From NCBI RefSeq assembly GCF_002288325.1, contig NZ_CP016780.1, forward strand, positions 558,001 to 622,000: a stretch of DNA of 64,000 nucleotides, given 5' to 3'. Below, one piece after another: positions 28,879 to 36,753 of this stretch; the stretch's first letter is position 1, and every line of letters begins with the position of its first letter. A program made the position numbers and the translations under genes. The notes beneath the pieces are model-generated. The model did no database searches and was not told the DNA's origin. It saw only the letters and a program-made list of their open reading frames with translations. Origin of the DNA: Candidatus Planktophila lacus (GTDB lineage: Bacteria > Actinomycetota > Actinomycetes > Nanopelagicales > Nanopelagicaceae).

Positions 28879-28890
28879 TGTCCCGGGACA
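28879..28890. promoter_or_regulatory. 12-bp perfect palindrome upstream of livK (TGTCCCGGGACA)
   Basis: A perfect palindrome 28 nt before the livK ATG, between a possible promoter (TTGGCA at 28818-28823 and TAGATC at 28842-28847, 18-nt spacing) and the AGGAAGG ribosome binding site. It could be an operator for control by amino acid or nitrogen supply. CCTTTACA also occurs twice in this 139-nt gap, at 28810 and 28858. Confidence 0.45.
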
Positions 28891-28918
28891 CATGCAAGAA
28901 AAAACAGGAAGGCAATAC

Positions 28919-30067
28919 ATGAACAAGAAGATCAAAGCTTCTGTCGCTATCGTTGCCGCAGCTGCGCTTTCACTAGGCGTATTTGCATCAACATCAGCAT
29001 CAGCAGCAACAAAGACTTACACAATCGCATACCAGGGTCCACTTTCAGGTGGAGAAGCATCAACTGGTATCGATGAGCAGAACGCCGTTAAGTATGCCGC
29101 AAAGCTATTCATGGCAAAGAACAAGAACATCAAGATCAAGGTTCTTTCAGTTGATGACCAAGGAGATCCAGCTGTTGCATCAACAGTTGCTCCAGGCGTT
29201 GGCAATAACAAGAGCGTTCTTGGCGTTGTAGGACCTGCTTACTCAGGTGCAACAATTGCTTCACTTCCTTACTACAAGGCTGGATCACTAGTAATGATCT
29301 CTCCTTCAGCAACACGCGTATCAATTACAGATCCAGCATCACCTGACTTCGGTGGACCAGTTTTCCACCGCGTAGTTGGTAAGGATGACTTGCAGGGTCC
29401 AGCGTTGGCTAAGTACGCAACAAAGGGTGTAGCAAATGCAAAGGTATTCGTGTTCGATGACCAGTCTGCATACGGCGTGCCATTGGCAGGCTATGTAACT
29501 GGTGGTCTGAAGAAGGTTGCTGGAGCATCTGTTGTAGGAACTGACTCAGTTCCAAACACAACTACAGATTTCAGCCCAACAATTGCAAAGATCAAGACAT
29601 CTGCAGCAAATGTTGTTATCTACACCGGCTACTACAGCCAAGCTGCTATTTTCGTAAAGCAGCTTCGTGACTCAGGTTCAACAGCGATCTTCGCTGGTGG
29701 CGATGGAGTCTTCAACCAGGAGTTCCCAAAGCTTGCGGGAGCATCTGCTGAAGGTTCACGCGTTACAGGTGTAGGCGGACTTGCAGGAATCAGCACAAAG
29801 CTTGAGGCTGATTTCAAGAAGCAAATGGGCGTTTCATCTGGTGTTTACTCAGTTGAATCATTCGATGCTGCAAATATCCTTCTTGAAGGAATCAAGGCTG
29901 GAAAGACAACTCGTGCAGCAATGCTCAAGTTCGTTAAGGCCTACAACGGTAAGAGCGTTTCAGGAAACACCATCAAGTTCGATAAGAACGGTGACGTTTC
30001 ATACGGTCTCTTTGCTGGATTCACATCAAAGGATGGCGTTCTAGTTAACACAGGTATTATCAAGTAA
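28919..30067 (+). CDS. livK: Branched-chain amino acid ABC transporter, substrate-binding protein
   Basis: 382 residues of the periplasmic-binding-fold type I family that captures leucine, isoleucine, valine or related compounds. A signal peptide is clear: NKKIK, a hydrophobic core AIVAAAALSLGVF, and a signal-peptidase-I-like site ASA before Ala30. There is no cysteine anywhere in the protein, hence no lipobox, which is unusual for a Gram-positive binding protein. The mature part starts YTIAYQGPLSGGEASTGI and includes GVVGPAYSGATIAS and SPSATRVSI. ATG 28919 is chosen for its AGGAAGG ribosome binding site and signal peptide, rather than the upstream in-frame start at 28838. It heads the livKHMGF operon. 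Confidence 0.95.
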   Translation: MNKKIKASVAIVAAAALSLGVFASTSASAATKTYTIAYQGPLSGGEASTGIDEQNAVKYAAKLFMAKNKNIKIKVLSVDDQGDPAVASTVAPGVGNNKSVLGVVGPAYSGATIASLPYYKAGSLVMISPSATRVSITDPASPDFGGPVFHRVVGKDDLQGPALAKYATKGVANAKVFVFDDQSAYGVPLAGYVTGGLKKVAGASVVGTDSVPNTTTDFSPTIAKIKTSAANVVIYTGYYSQAAIFVKQLRDSGSTAIFAGGDGVFNQEFPKLAGASAEGSRVTGVGGLAGISTKLEADFKKQMGVSSGVYSVESFDAANILLEGIKAGKTTRAAMLKFVKAYNGKSVSGNTIKFDKNGDVSYGLFAGFTSKDGVLVNTGIIK

Positions 30068-30092
30068 TTAGATAGACCTGATGCATTAAAGG

Positions 30093-30142
30093 TTGGTGGG
30101 TGCTTTTAATCTCTCGAAAGAGAGAGGCGAGGCACCCACCAA
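30093..30142 (+). promoter_or_regulatory. Nested stem-loop between livK and livH
   Basis: TTGGTGGGTGC (30093-30103) pairs perfectly with GCACCCACCAA (30132-30142). Inside it lies a second hairpin, TCTCTC-GAAA-GAGAGA (30110-30125), with a GNRA tetraloop. No T-run follows, so it is more likely an mRNA-stability or partial-termination element that sets livK expression above livHMGF than a simple terminator. Confidence 0.75.
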
Positions 30143-30195
30143 TTGCATAATTTGAGAGCATAGAATGACCGAATTGAAGTTACTGAAGGAGATTC

Positions 30196-31146
30196 ATGTT
30201 TGCGGTACTGATTGATCAGTTCTGGGCCCTAACGATTGCAGGGCTGGCGTTAGGTTTTATCTACGTTTTGATCTCGCTCGGATACACCATGGTTTACGGT
30301 GTCTTACGCATGATCAACTTCGCTAACTCAGAAATTTTTATGTGGGGAACTTTCGGCACAGTCATCACCTCGCGCGATATCTTTAAGTACACACAGGTCT
30401 CCGAACCTGCAACAGGGTTCAAACTCGCCCTTGTCCTATTGTCGAGTTTGCTCATGTCGATGCTCGTAGCAGGACTCACTGCAGTATTTGTTGAGTACGT
30501 GGCCTACCGTCGCTTGCGCATGAGAGGCACCAACCGTTTAGCGACTCTGATTTCAGCGATCGGAATTTCCATCGTCTTATCAGAGATCATGCGCCTACTT
30601 ACCGACTCTCGTCCGGTTGGATCTCCACGAGTACTAGAGAAGACAATTCTCACTGAAGTTTGGGGCGCCAACATTCGCCTCGATACCGTTATCACAATCA
30701 TCGCTGCAGCGATTATCTATATCATTCTTGAACGCTTCGTAAAGCTCTCTCGTATGGGTAAAGCGATTCGCGCAGTATCAATGAATGAAGACGCTGCAAA
30801 GCTAATGGGTGTAAATCTAAACCGCGTTATCACCGCCACCTTCTTGGTCGGTGGACTTGCAACAGGTGCGGCCAGCTTCTTCTACATAACAGTATTTGAA
30901 TACACCAAGTTCAACATTGGTTTCACTATGGGCCTCGCCGCCTTTACCGCCGCAGTAATCGGTGGAATCGGAAATATCCGTGGCGCTTTCTACGGTGGGC
31001 TCGCGCTTGGACTTCTTGAAGTTTATGCCTCTGCAGTTCTTGGAACACAGTGGAAAGCGGTTACCGTCTTTATCGTTCTAGTTCTAGTCCTTCTCTTTAA
31101 GCCGAATGGTTTATTCGGTGAAGCCGTTCAGACAACGAGGGCATAA
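30196..31146 (+). CDS. livH: Branched-chain amino acid ABC transporter permease LivH
   Basis: 316 residues with about eight membrane spans. It forms half of the membrane channel for substrate delivered by LivK. Family motifs are ISLGYTMVYGVLRMINFANSE near the N-terminus and the ATPase-contact loop GKAIRAVSMNEDAAKLMGVN around the middle. AAVIGGIGNIRGAFYGGLALGLLE lies in the second half. A strong GAAGGAG ribosome binding site precedes the ATG. It lies 128 nt after livK, beyond the nested hairpin, and 3 nt before livM. Confidence 0.96.
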   Translation: MFAVLIDQFWALTIAGLALGFIYVLISLGYTMVYGVLRMINFANSEIFMWGTFGTVITSRDIFKYTQVSEPATGFKLALVLLSSLLMSMLVAGLTAVFVEYVAYRRLRMRGTNRLATLISAIGISIVLSEIMRLLTDSRPVGSPRVLEKTILTEVWGANIRLDTVITIIAAAIIYIILERFVKLSRMGKAIRAVSMNEDAAKLMGVNLNRVITATFLVGGLATGAASFFYITVFEYTKFNIGFTMGLAAFTAAVIGGIGNIRGAFYGGLALGLLEVYASAVLGTQWKAVTVFIVLVLVLLFKPNGLFGEAVQTTRA

Positions 31147-31149
31147 CTC

Positions 31150-32184
31150 ATGAAAATTAGAAACTATTGGAACCTCCGCGATTGGGGCGCAGGAATCTGG
31201 GAGCGCTCAGGCCGACCAGCCCGAGTACTAATCGCAGTTACAACAATTTTCTTAGTTGGGCTACTGCCATTTGCTGGAGCATCATTTCTAGCAACACCAA
31301 TCGCAGCTTATGACGCGGTACTTGTCTATCCAGTTGCAGTCTTCGTTCTTATGGCGCTGGGCTTAAATATTGTTGTTGGTAAGTCCGGAATGCTCGATCT
31401 TGGTTACGTTGCCTTCTTCGCAATCGGTGCTTACACGATGGCGATTATGGGTACAACAACCGGTTTAAATACTTGGGAGATCATGCCTTTCGGTATCGCC
31501 TTTGCGATGCTCGCAGGCGTCATCCTTGGTCTACCAACACTTCGCTTACGTGGTGATTACCTCGCCATCGTTACCTTGGGCTTTGGTGAGATCGTTCGCC
31601 TTGTTCTTCTCAACTCTTCATGGAGCAAAGGTCCAAACGGAATTGCAAACGTTCCGATGCCACCTGATATCGGACCGCTTAAATTCAAATTAGATGATCA
31701 GAAAGTCTTCTTCTGGGTTGTTCTAATTATGATTCTGCTTACGATCTGGATGATCCGCCGCCTATCAGTTCGTCGTCCAGGCCGCGCTTGGGAAGCGATC
31801 CGCCAAGATGAAGATGCTGCAGAGTTGATGGGTGTACCAACTCTTAAGTACAAGATCTGGTCATTTACTCTCGGCGCTGCAATTGGTGGCGCCGCCGGCG
31901 TTCTCTACGCTTCAAAGAACCTCTTTATCGCACCTGAAATGTTTACCCTAAACGTTTCAATTCTTATCCTTGCCTGCGTGGTATTTGGTGGAATCGGAAA
32001 TATCTGGGGCGTAATTATCGGTGCAACAATTCTTGGTTACCTCCCAGATCGCATCCGCTTTATCTCAGATGCTCGCCTCTTAGTCTTCGGCTTAGTTCTT
32101 GTTGTTGTTATGAACTTCCGCCCAGATGGCCTACTACCGCGAAAGAAACGCGAAAAAGCGATTGTTAAGAAAGGGGCGAATTAA
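31150..32184 (+). CDS. livM: Branched-chain amino acid ABC transporter permease LivM
   Basis: 344 residues with about nine or ten membrane spans. It is the second permease partner. Seen motifs are ALGLNIVVGKSGMLDLGYVAFFAIGAY, LRLRGDYLAIVTLGFGEIVR and the ATPase-contact segment GRAWEAIRQDEDAAELMGVP. VVFGGIGNIWGVIIGATILG parallels the equivalent LivH segment. It starts 3 nt after livH and ends 2 nt before livG. Confidence 0.96.
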   Translation: MKIRNYWNLRDWGAGIWERSGRPARVLIAVTTIFLVGLLPFAGASFLATPIAAYDAVLVYPVAVFVLMALGLNIVVGKSGMLDLGYVAFFAIGAYTMAIMGTTTGLNTWEIMPFGIAFAMLAGVILGLPTLRLRGDYLAIVTLGFGEIVRLVLLNSSWSKGPNGIANVPMPPDIGPLKFKLDDQKVFFWVVLIMILLTIWMIRRLSVRRPGRAWEAIRQDEDAAELMGVPTLKYKIWSFTLGAAIGGAAGVLYASKNLFIAPEMFTLNVSILILACVVFGGIGNIWGVIIGATILGYLPDRIRFISDARLLVFGLVLVVVMNFRPDGLLPRKKREKAIVKKGAN

Positions 32185-32186
32185 AG

Positions 32187-32963
32187 ATGGCTAAAGTTCT
32201 TTTAAATCTGGAAAACCTCACCATGAAGTTCGGTGGAGTTACAGCGCTTAATGAAGTAAATCTTGAGGTTCGCGAAGGTGAAATTCTCGCCCTGATCGGC
32301 CCTAACGGTGCGGGAAAGACAACTGTCTTTAACGTGATCACCGGCGTCTACCAAGCAACTTCTGGTTCAATTAATTTTGATGGCCAAAAGATCGGTGGCA
32401 AGAAGCGCTATCAGATCACCGGTCTTGGTATCGCTCGCACTTTCCAGAACATTCGCTTATTCGGAGATATGACAACGCTTGAAAATGTCATTACTGCAAC
32501 CGATGTTCATAAGAAGAGCGGCCTAATTTCGGCTCTCTTTGGAACACCTCGTGCTCGTCGCGAAGAACGCGAGAACCGAGCTAAGGCGCACGAAATTCTT
32601 GAGTTCATCGGAATCGATGAATACTCAGATCGCTTAGCCCGTAACTTGCCTTACGGTGTTCAGCGTCGTCTTGAAATCGCTCGTGCTATGGGAACTTCAC
32701 CCAAGTTATTGCTTCTTGATGAGCCTGCTGCAGGTTTTAACCCACAAGAAAAGGTTGAACTTGCGGCAACTATAAAGAAAGTTCGCGATGCTGGCTACAC
32801 AGTTCTTTTGATCGAGCACGATATGTCGCTGATCATGGGAATTTCAGATCGCGTTGCTGTTCTTGATTTTGGAACCAAGATCGCTGATGGTTCACCAGCT
32901 GAAGTACAAAACGACCCTCGCGTTATTGAGGCTTACCTAGGAGTACCTGCAGATGCGTCTTGA
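32187..32963 (+). CDS. livG: Branched-chain amino acid ABC transporter ATPase LivG
   Basis: 258-residue cytosolic ATPase. Walker A is GPNGAGKTT near residue 38, followed by Q-loop ARTFQNIRLF. The signature is the LivG-type LPYGVQRRLEIARA rather than LSGGQ. Walker B is LLLLDEPAAGFNP and the switch histidine is in LIEHDMSLIMG. The C-terminal BCA extension (PAEVQNDPRVIEAYLG) is typical of the family. It overlaps livF by 11 nt. Confidence 0.97.
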   Translation: MAKVLLNLENLTMKFGGVTALNEVNLEVREGEILALIGPNGAGKTTVFNVITGVYQATSGSINFDGQKIGGKKRYQITGLGIARTFQNIRLFGDMTTLENVITATDVHKKSGLISALFGTPRARREERENRAKAHEILEFIGIDEYSDRLARNLPYGVQRRLEIARAMGTSPKLLLLDEPAAGFNPQEKVELAATIKKVRDAGYTVLLIEHDMSLIMGISDRVAVLDFGTKIADGSPAEVQNDPRVIEAYLGVPADAS

Positions 32964-33672
32964 AATTAAAGATCTACACGTTCACTACGGCAAGATTGAA
33001 GCGATCAAGGGCGTATCAATCGTTGTTAATGAAGGCGAAATTGTTACTCTCATCGGCGCTAACGGAGCCGGCAAGACAACAATGCTTAAGACAATTTCAG
33101 GTCTTCGTCCTGTCACAACTGGTCAGATCATTTTTGATGGTCAAGATATCTCTAACGTTCCTGCGCACAAGCGTGTGGATCTCGGTCTATCGCAAGCACC
33201 AGAAGGCCGCGGAATTTTCCCAGGTATGACAGTTTTGGAAAACCTAGAAATGGGTAAGTTCCATCGCCATAACCGTAAAAACGAGATGGCCGAAGATCTA
33301 GATAAGGTCTACACGCTCTTTCCACGTTTGAAAGAACGCGTCTCACAAGCCGGCGGAACTTTATCTGGTGGAGAACAACAGATGCTCGCAATTGGCCGTG
33401 CACTAATGGCTCGTCCAAAAGTACTTCTCCTCGATGAGCCTTCAATGGGTCTAGCACCTCAGATGATTGCAAATATCTTCCGCATCATCACCGAGATCAA
33501 TAAGACCGGTGTAACAATTCTTCTCGTGGAACAGAATGCACAGCAAGCGTTGCAACGCGCACACCGCGCCTACATTCTTGAGACCGGAAACGTTGTTAAG
33601 GAAGCTAAGGCTTCAGATCTTCTTAACGATCCTGCTGTACGCGAAGCCTACCTCGGTACTGGCGCTCACTAA
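32953..33672 (+). CDS. livF: Branched-chain amino acid ABC transporter ATPase LivF
   Basis: 239-residue second ATPase. Walker A is GANGAGKTT near residue 35, Q-loop SQAPEGRGIFPGMTV, signature LSGGEQQMLAIGRALM, Walker B VLLLDEPSMGLAP, and the switch position is VEQNAQQ with glutamine in place of histidine. The ending ASDLLNDPAVREAYLG is typical. Its TAA stop abuts the stop of the convergent thioesterase gene with no base between. Confidence 0.97.
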   Translation: MRLEIKDLHVHYGKIEAIKGVSIVVNEGEIVTLIGANGAGKTTMLKTISGLRPVTTGQIIFDGQDISNVPAHKRVDLGLSQAPEGRGIFPGMTVLENLEMGKFHRHNRKNEMAEDLDKVYTLFPRLKERVSQAGGTLSGGEQQMLAIGRALMARPKVLLLDEPSMGLAPQMIANIFRIITEINKTGVTILLVEQNAQQALQRAHRAYILETGNVVKEAKASDLLNDPAVREAYLGTGAH

Positions 33673-34095
33673 TTATCTTTCAGCAAGGATCATGCAGGTA
33701 ATACGTGCAGAACAAGTACGTTGACCCTGCTCGTTGGTAATCACAACTTCGTATACACACAAGGTTTTTCCTATTGATACCGCTGTGGCAACGCCAGTCA
33801 CATATCCTGACATAGCCGATTTGTGATGAGTGGCGTTGATATCAACGCCAACAATTCTGCGGTTAGGTCCAGCATTTAATTGGGTCCCTATAGAACCTAG
33901 CGATTCAGCCAAAACGACATTTGCACCACCATGTAGCAAACCAATTGGTTGAGTATTTCCCTCAACAGGCATACGTCCAACTAAGCGCTCAGGGGATGCC
34001 TCAAGGATCTCAATCCCCATCTTCTTGTCGAGGGCGCCACTTCCGCGTTCGCGAATTAGTTCTAGATAGTTCGGGGTATTTTCTGGCTGCGTCAT
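33673..34095 (-). CDS. PaaI-family hotdog-fold thioesterase
   Basis: 140 residues of the hotdog thioesterase superfamily, acting on acyl-CoA or aryl-CoA esters in the cytosol. The conserved active-site segment is LLHGGANVVLAESLGSIG (residues 53-70), with a VGVDINATHHKSAMSGYV strand afterwards. Substrate is unknown. It is divergent from polA with a 47-nt shared promoter region and convergent with livF. TACTAT lies 8 nt before its ATG on the minus strand and no Shine-Dalgarno is present. The thioesterase-polA pairing recurs in actinobacteria as I recall it. Confidence 0.88.
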   Translation of the reverse strand: MTQPENTPNYLELIRERGSGALDKKMGIEILEASPERLVGRMPVEGNTQPIGLLHGGANVVLAESLGSIGTQLNAGPNRRIVGVDINATHHKSAMSGYVTGVATAVSIGKTLCVYEVVITNEQGQRTCSARITCMILAER

Positions 34096-34130
34096 AGTTC
34101 GAAATAGTAACTTGTTAACGGGTACTTCTC

Positions 34131-34142
34131 TAGGATGACGCC
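34131..34142 (+). promoter_or_regulatory. Predicted leaderless promoter of polA (TAGGAT, N6, ATG)
   Basis: TAGGAT at 34131-34136, the classical actinobacterial -10 sequence, ends 6 nt before the polA ATG. No Shine-Dalgarno. The divergent thioesterase promoter shares this short gap. Confidence 0.6.
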
Positions 34143-36749
34143 ATGGCCCAGAAGCGTTTATTACTTATCGATGGCCATTCAATGGCATATCGCGCCTTCT
34201 TCGCACTACCTGCCGAAAATTTCACAACCGCACAGGGCCAACATACAAATGCTATTTATGGCTTTGCGACGATGTTGATCTCACTACTTAAAGACGAGAA
34301 GCCAACTCATGTGGCAGTTGCCTTCGATGTATCTCGCAAGACTTTCCGCACCGATATCTTTCCTGATTACAAAGCCAATCGCGCAAAGACCCCTGATGAA
34401 TTCCGCTCGCAGATGTCTTATCTAAACGATTTGGTTACAGGATTCGGAATAACCCAGTTTGCACTCGAAGGTTACGAAGCTGATGACATCATCGCCACTA
34501 TTACTAAGCAGGCAGAACGTGAGGGTGCTGAAGTACTTATCTGTACCGGCGATCGGGACAGCTTTCAGCTAGTTACCGAGAAGACGACTGTTCTCTATCC
34601 GAAGCGCGGAGTCTCCGAAATGGCGCGCATGACTCCGGATGCGGTGCAAGAAAAATACGGCATGAGCCCTGACCAATATCCTGATTTTGCGGCGCTGCGC
34701 GGCGACCCGAGCGATAACTTGCCATCGATTCCAGGTGTTGGCGAAAAGACTGCCGCAAAGTGGATCGTTGAATATGGATCGCTTAAAGATTTGATTTCCA
34801 ACGTGGACAAAGTCGGCGGAAAAGTCGGCCAATCACTGCGTGACAATATCGACGATGTAATCCGCAACCGCGAGTTGACTCAACTCGTACATGATGCACC
34901 GATCGAATACCAAGTTGATGCACTTGCTTGGGCTGGTGTTGTCGAAAGTGATCTCACGAAGTTATTTGAACAACTTGAGTTTCGAACCCTCAAAGATCGA
35001 TTAAAGCCAATTCTTAATCCCGACTCAGTAGTCAAAGAGGTAAAGGGTCAGAGCAACAACGTTGAGTTCACACTCTTTGCCCCAATGATCGAAGGTGGAA
35101 CCCTGTCACCGGAAGAGTTAAGTGAAAAGATTGCTCAGCACTCGGGAGATATCGCTCTATCTTTTGAGCTACTAGATGAGAAATTGCATCGTTACGCAGT
35201 TGCCTTTAATCCGAGCGATGTCTATTTGATTCATTCCGAACAGATGGGGGAGTGGGCACAGAACCCAAAAGTTTCTAAAATTGCCCATGACGCTAAATCC
35301 TTAGCGCGCGAGAATCTTCTGGATGGCGTTGTCTTTGATACTGCACTCGCTGCCTACTTGGTAAACCCAGGTGTGCGTGCACAAGAGTTATCCGATCTAT
35401 TAGAGCGCTGGGGAGATGGCGCTCAAATTGATACATCTTCTCCAGAGCAATCACTGCTTACGGGTGCAGCCGCCCTCTTTAAATTACGTGGCTCACTTCT
35501 AACCGAGATGAAAGATCGCGGCGTACTTGCGCTCTTTACAGATCTAGAACTTCCTATCGCTCACCTGCTCGCAGTTATGGAGAACCGCGGCATCGCCGTT
35601 GATCGCAAAGAACTTGAAAAGTTAGCGACATTCTTTGAGGGAGAAGTCACACGCGAGACAAAGGCGGCGCACCTAGCCGCCGGCCATGAATTCAATGTGG
35701 CATCTCCAAAACAGCTACAAGTTGTTCTCTTCGATGAGCTAAACCTGCCAAAGACGAAGAAGATCAAGACTGGATTTACAACCGATGCCGAGGCGCTTAA
35801 CTGGTTATTTGAAAAGACTAAACATCCACTCCTTGAATCACTTCTTAGAATTCGGGAAACCAAGAAGTTAGGCACAACGGTCGAAGGCCTTATTGCAGAA
35901 ATAGGCAGCGATGGACGAATCCGCACCCATTTTGCGCAGACCGTTGCAGCAACGGGTCGTCTTTCATCTGTAGGACCAAACCTGCAGAACATCCCGGTTC
36001 GAACCGAAGAAGGTCGCAGTATCCGTAACGCATTTATCGCAGATAAAGGATTTAGCGGACTCTTAACTGCAGATTACAGCCAGATCGAAATGCGGATCAT
36101 GGCTCATCTCTCAAATGATGCTGGATTACTTGCAGCATTTGAAACCGGTGAAGATCTACATGCCACCGTTGCTGGTCTTGTCTTCGGTGTGAAAGCAAAT
36201 GAAGTTGATTCAGAGATGCGCCGTCAGATCAAAGCGATGTCTTACGGACTTGCCTATGGCTTGAGCTCTTATGGTCTTGCCGCGCAGTTAGATCTCTCAC
36301 CACCTGCTGCACAGGATTTAATGGATCGATACTTCCAGCGTTTTGGTGGAATCCGCGATTACTTAAGTAGCGTTGTAGTACAAGCACGCAAAGTTGGATA
36401 CACCGAAACCGTTATGGGGCGCAGACGCTACCTGCCAGATCTAATGCACGATAACCGCCAACGTCGTGAGATTGCAGAACGTATGGCGCTAAATGCTCCG
36501 ATTCAGGGTTCGGCCGCCGACATCATCAAACAGGCAATGCTCAATGTAGAGCGCGCGTTGATTAGCGAAAACCTTAAATCACGTCTATTACTGCAGGTTC
36601 ATGATGAGTTGATCCTTGAAGTTGTAGCGGGCGAAGAAGAAGTTCTAACTGATTTGGTCCGTCGTGAGATGGGTTCTGCCTTCCCACTTCGCGCACCGCT
36701 TGATGTAAGCGTCGGTATCGGTAAGAGCTGGAACGAAGCTGCACACTAA
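34143..36749 (+). CDS. polA: DNA polymerase I
   Basis: 868 residues. It removes RNA primers and fills gaps in replication and excision repair. The N-terminal 5'-3' exonuclease (about 1-290) shows LLLIDGHSMAYRAFFA, FDVSRKTFR, GYEADDIIAT, GDRDSFQLV and GDPSDNLPSIPGVGEKTA. The middle domain is a degenerate proofreading exonuclease: the DxE of motif I is replaced (ALSFELL) and the motif III tyrosine/aspartate are not apparent. The polymerase domain has the intact LLTADYSQIEMRIMAHLS, RRQIKAMSYGLAYG and VHDELILEV motifs. It is convergent with the MFS gene, 4 nt apart. Confidence 0.97.
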   Translation: MAQKRLLLIDGHSMAYRAFFALPAENFTTAQGQHTNAIYGFATMLISLLKDEKPTHVAVAFDVSRKTFRTDIFPDYKANRAKTPDEFRSQMSYLNDLVTGFGITQFALEGYEADDIIATITKQAEREGAEVLICTGDRDSFQLVTEKTTVLYPKRGVSEMARMTPDAVQEKYGMSPDQYPDFAALRGDPSDNLPSIPGVGEKTAAKWIVEYGSLKDLISNVDKVGGKVGQSLRDNIDDVIRNRELTQLVHDAPIEYQVDALAWAGVVESDLTKLFEQLEFRTLKDRLKPILNPDSVVKEVKGQSNNVEFTLFAPMIEGGTLSPEELSEKIAQHSGDIALSFELLDEKLHRYAVAFNPSDVYLIHSEQMGEWAQNPKVSKIAHDAKSLARENLLDGVVFDTALAAYLVNPGVRAQELSDLLERWGDGAQIDTSSPEQSLLTGAAALFKLRGSLLTEMKDRGVLALFTDLELPIAHLLAVMENRGIAVDRKELEKLATFFEGEVTRETKAAHLAAGHEFNVASPKQLQVVLFDELNLPKTKKIKTGFTTDAEALNWLFEKTKHPLLESLLRIRETKKLGTTVEGLIAEIGSDGRIRTHFAQTVAATGRLSSVGPNLQNIPVRTEEGRSIRNAFIADKGFSGLLTADYSQIEMRIMAHLSNDAGLLAAFETGEDLHATVAGLVFGVKANEVDSEMRRQIKAMSYGLAYGLSSYGLAAQLDLSPPAAQDLMDRYFQRFGGIRDYLSSVVVQARKVGYTETVMGRRRYLPDLMHDNRQRREIAERMALNAPIQGSAADIIKQAMLNVERALISENLKSRLLLQVHDELILEVVAGEEEVLTDLVRREMGSAFPLRAPLDVSVGIGKSWNEAAH

Positions 36750-36753
36750 GGGG

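Noticed and set aside
28838-28918. N-terminal extension of LivK from an upstream start
   Set aside because: It would bury the signal peptide behind 27 residues. ATG 28919 has a strong ribosome binding site and gives a normal signal peptide.
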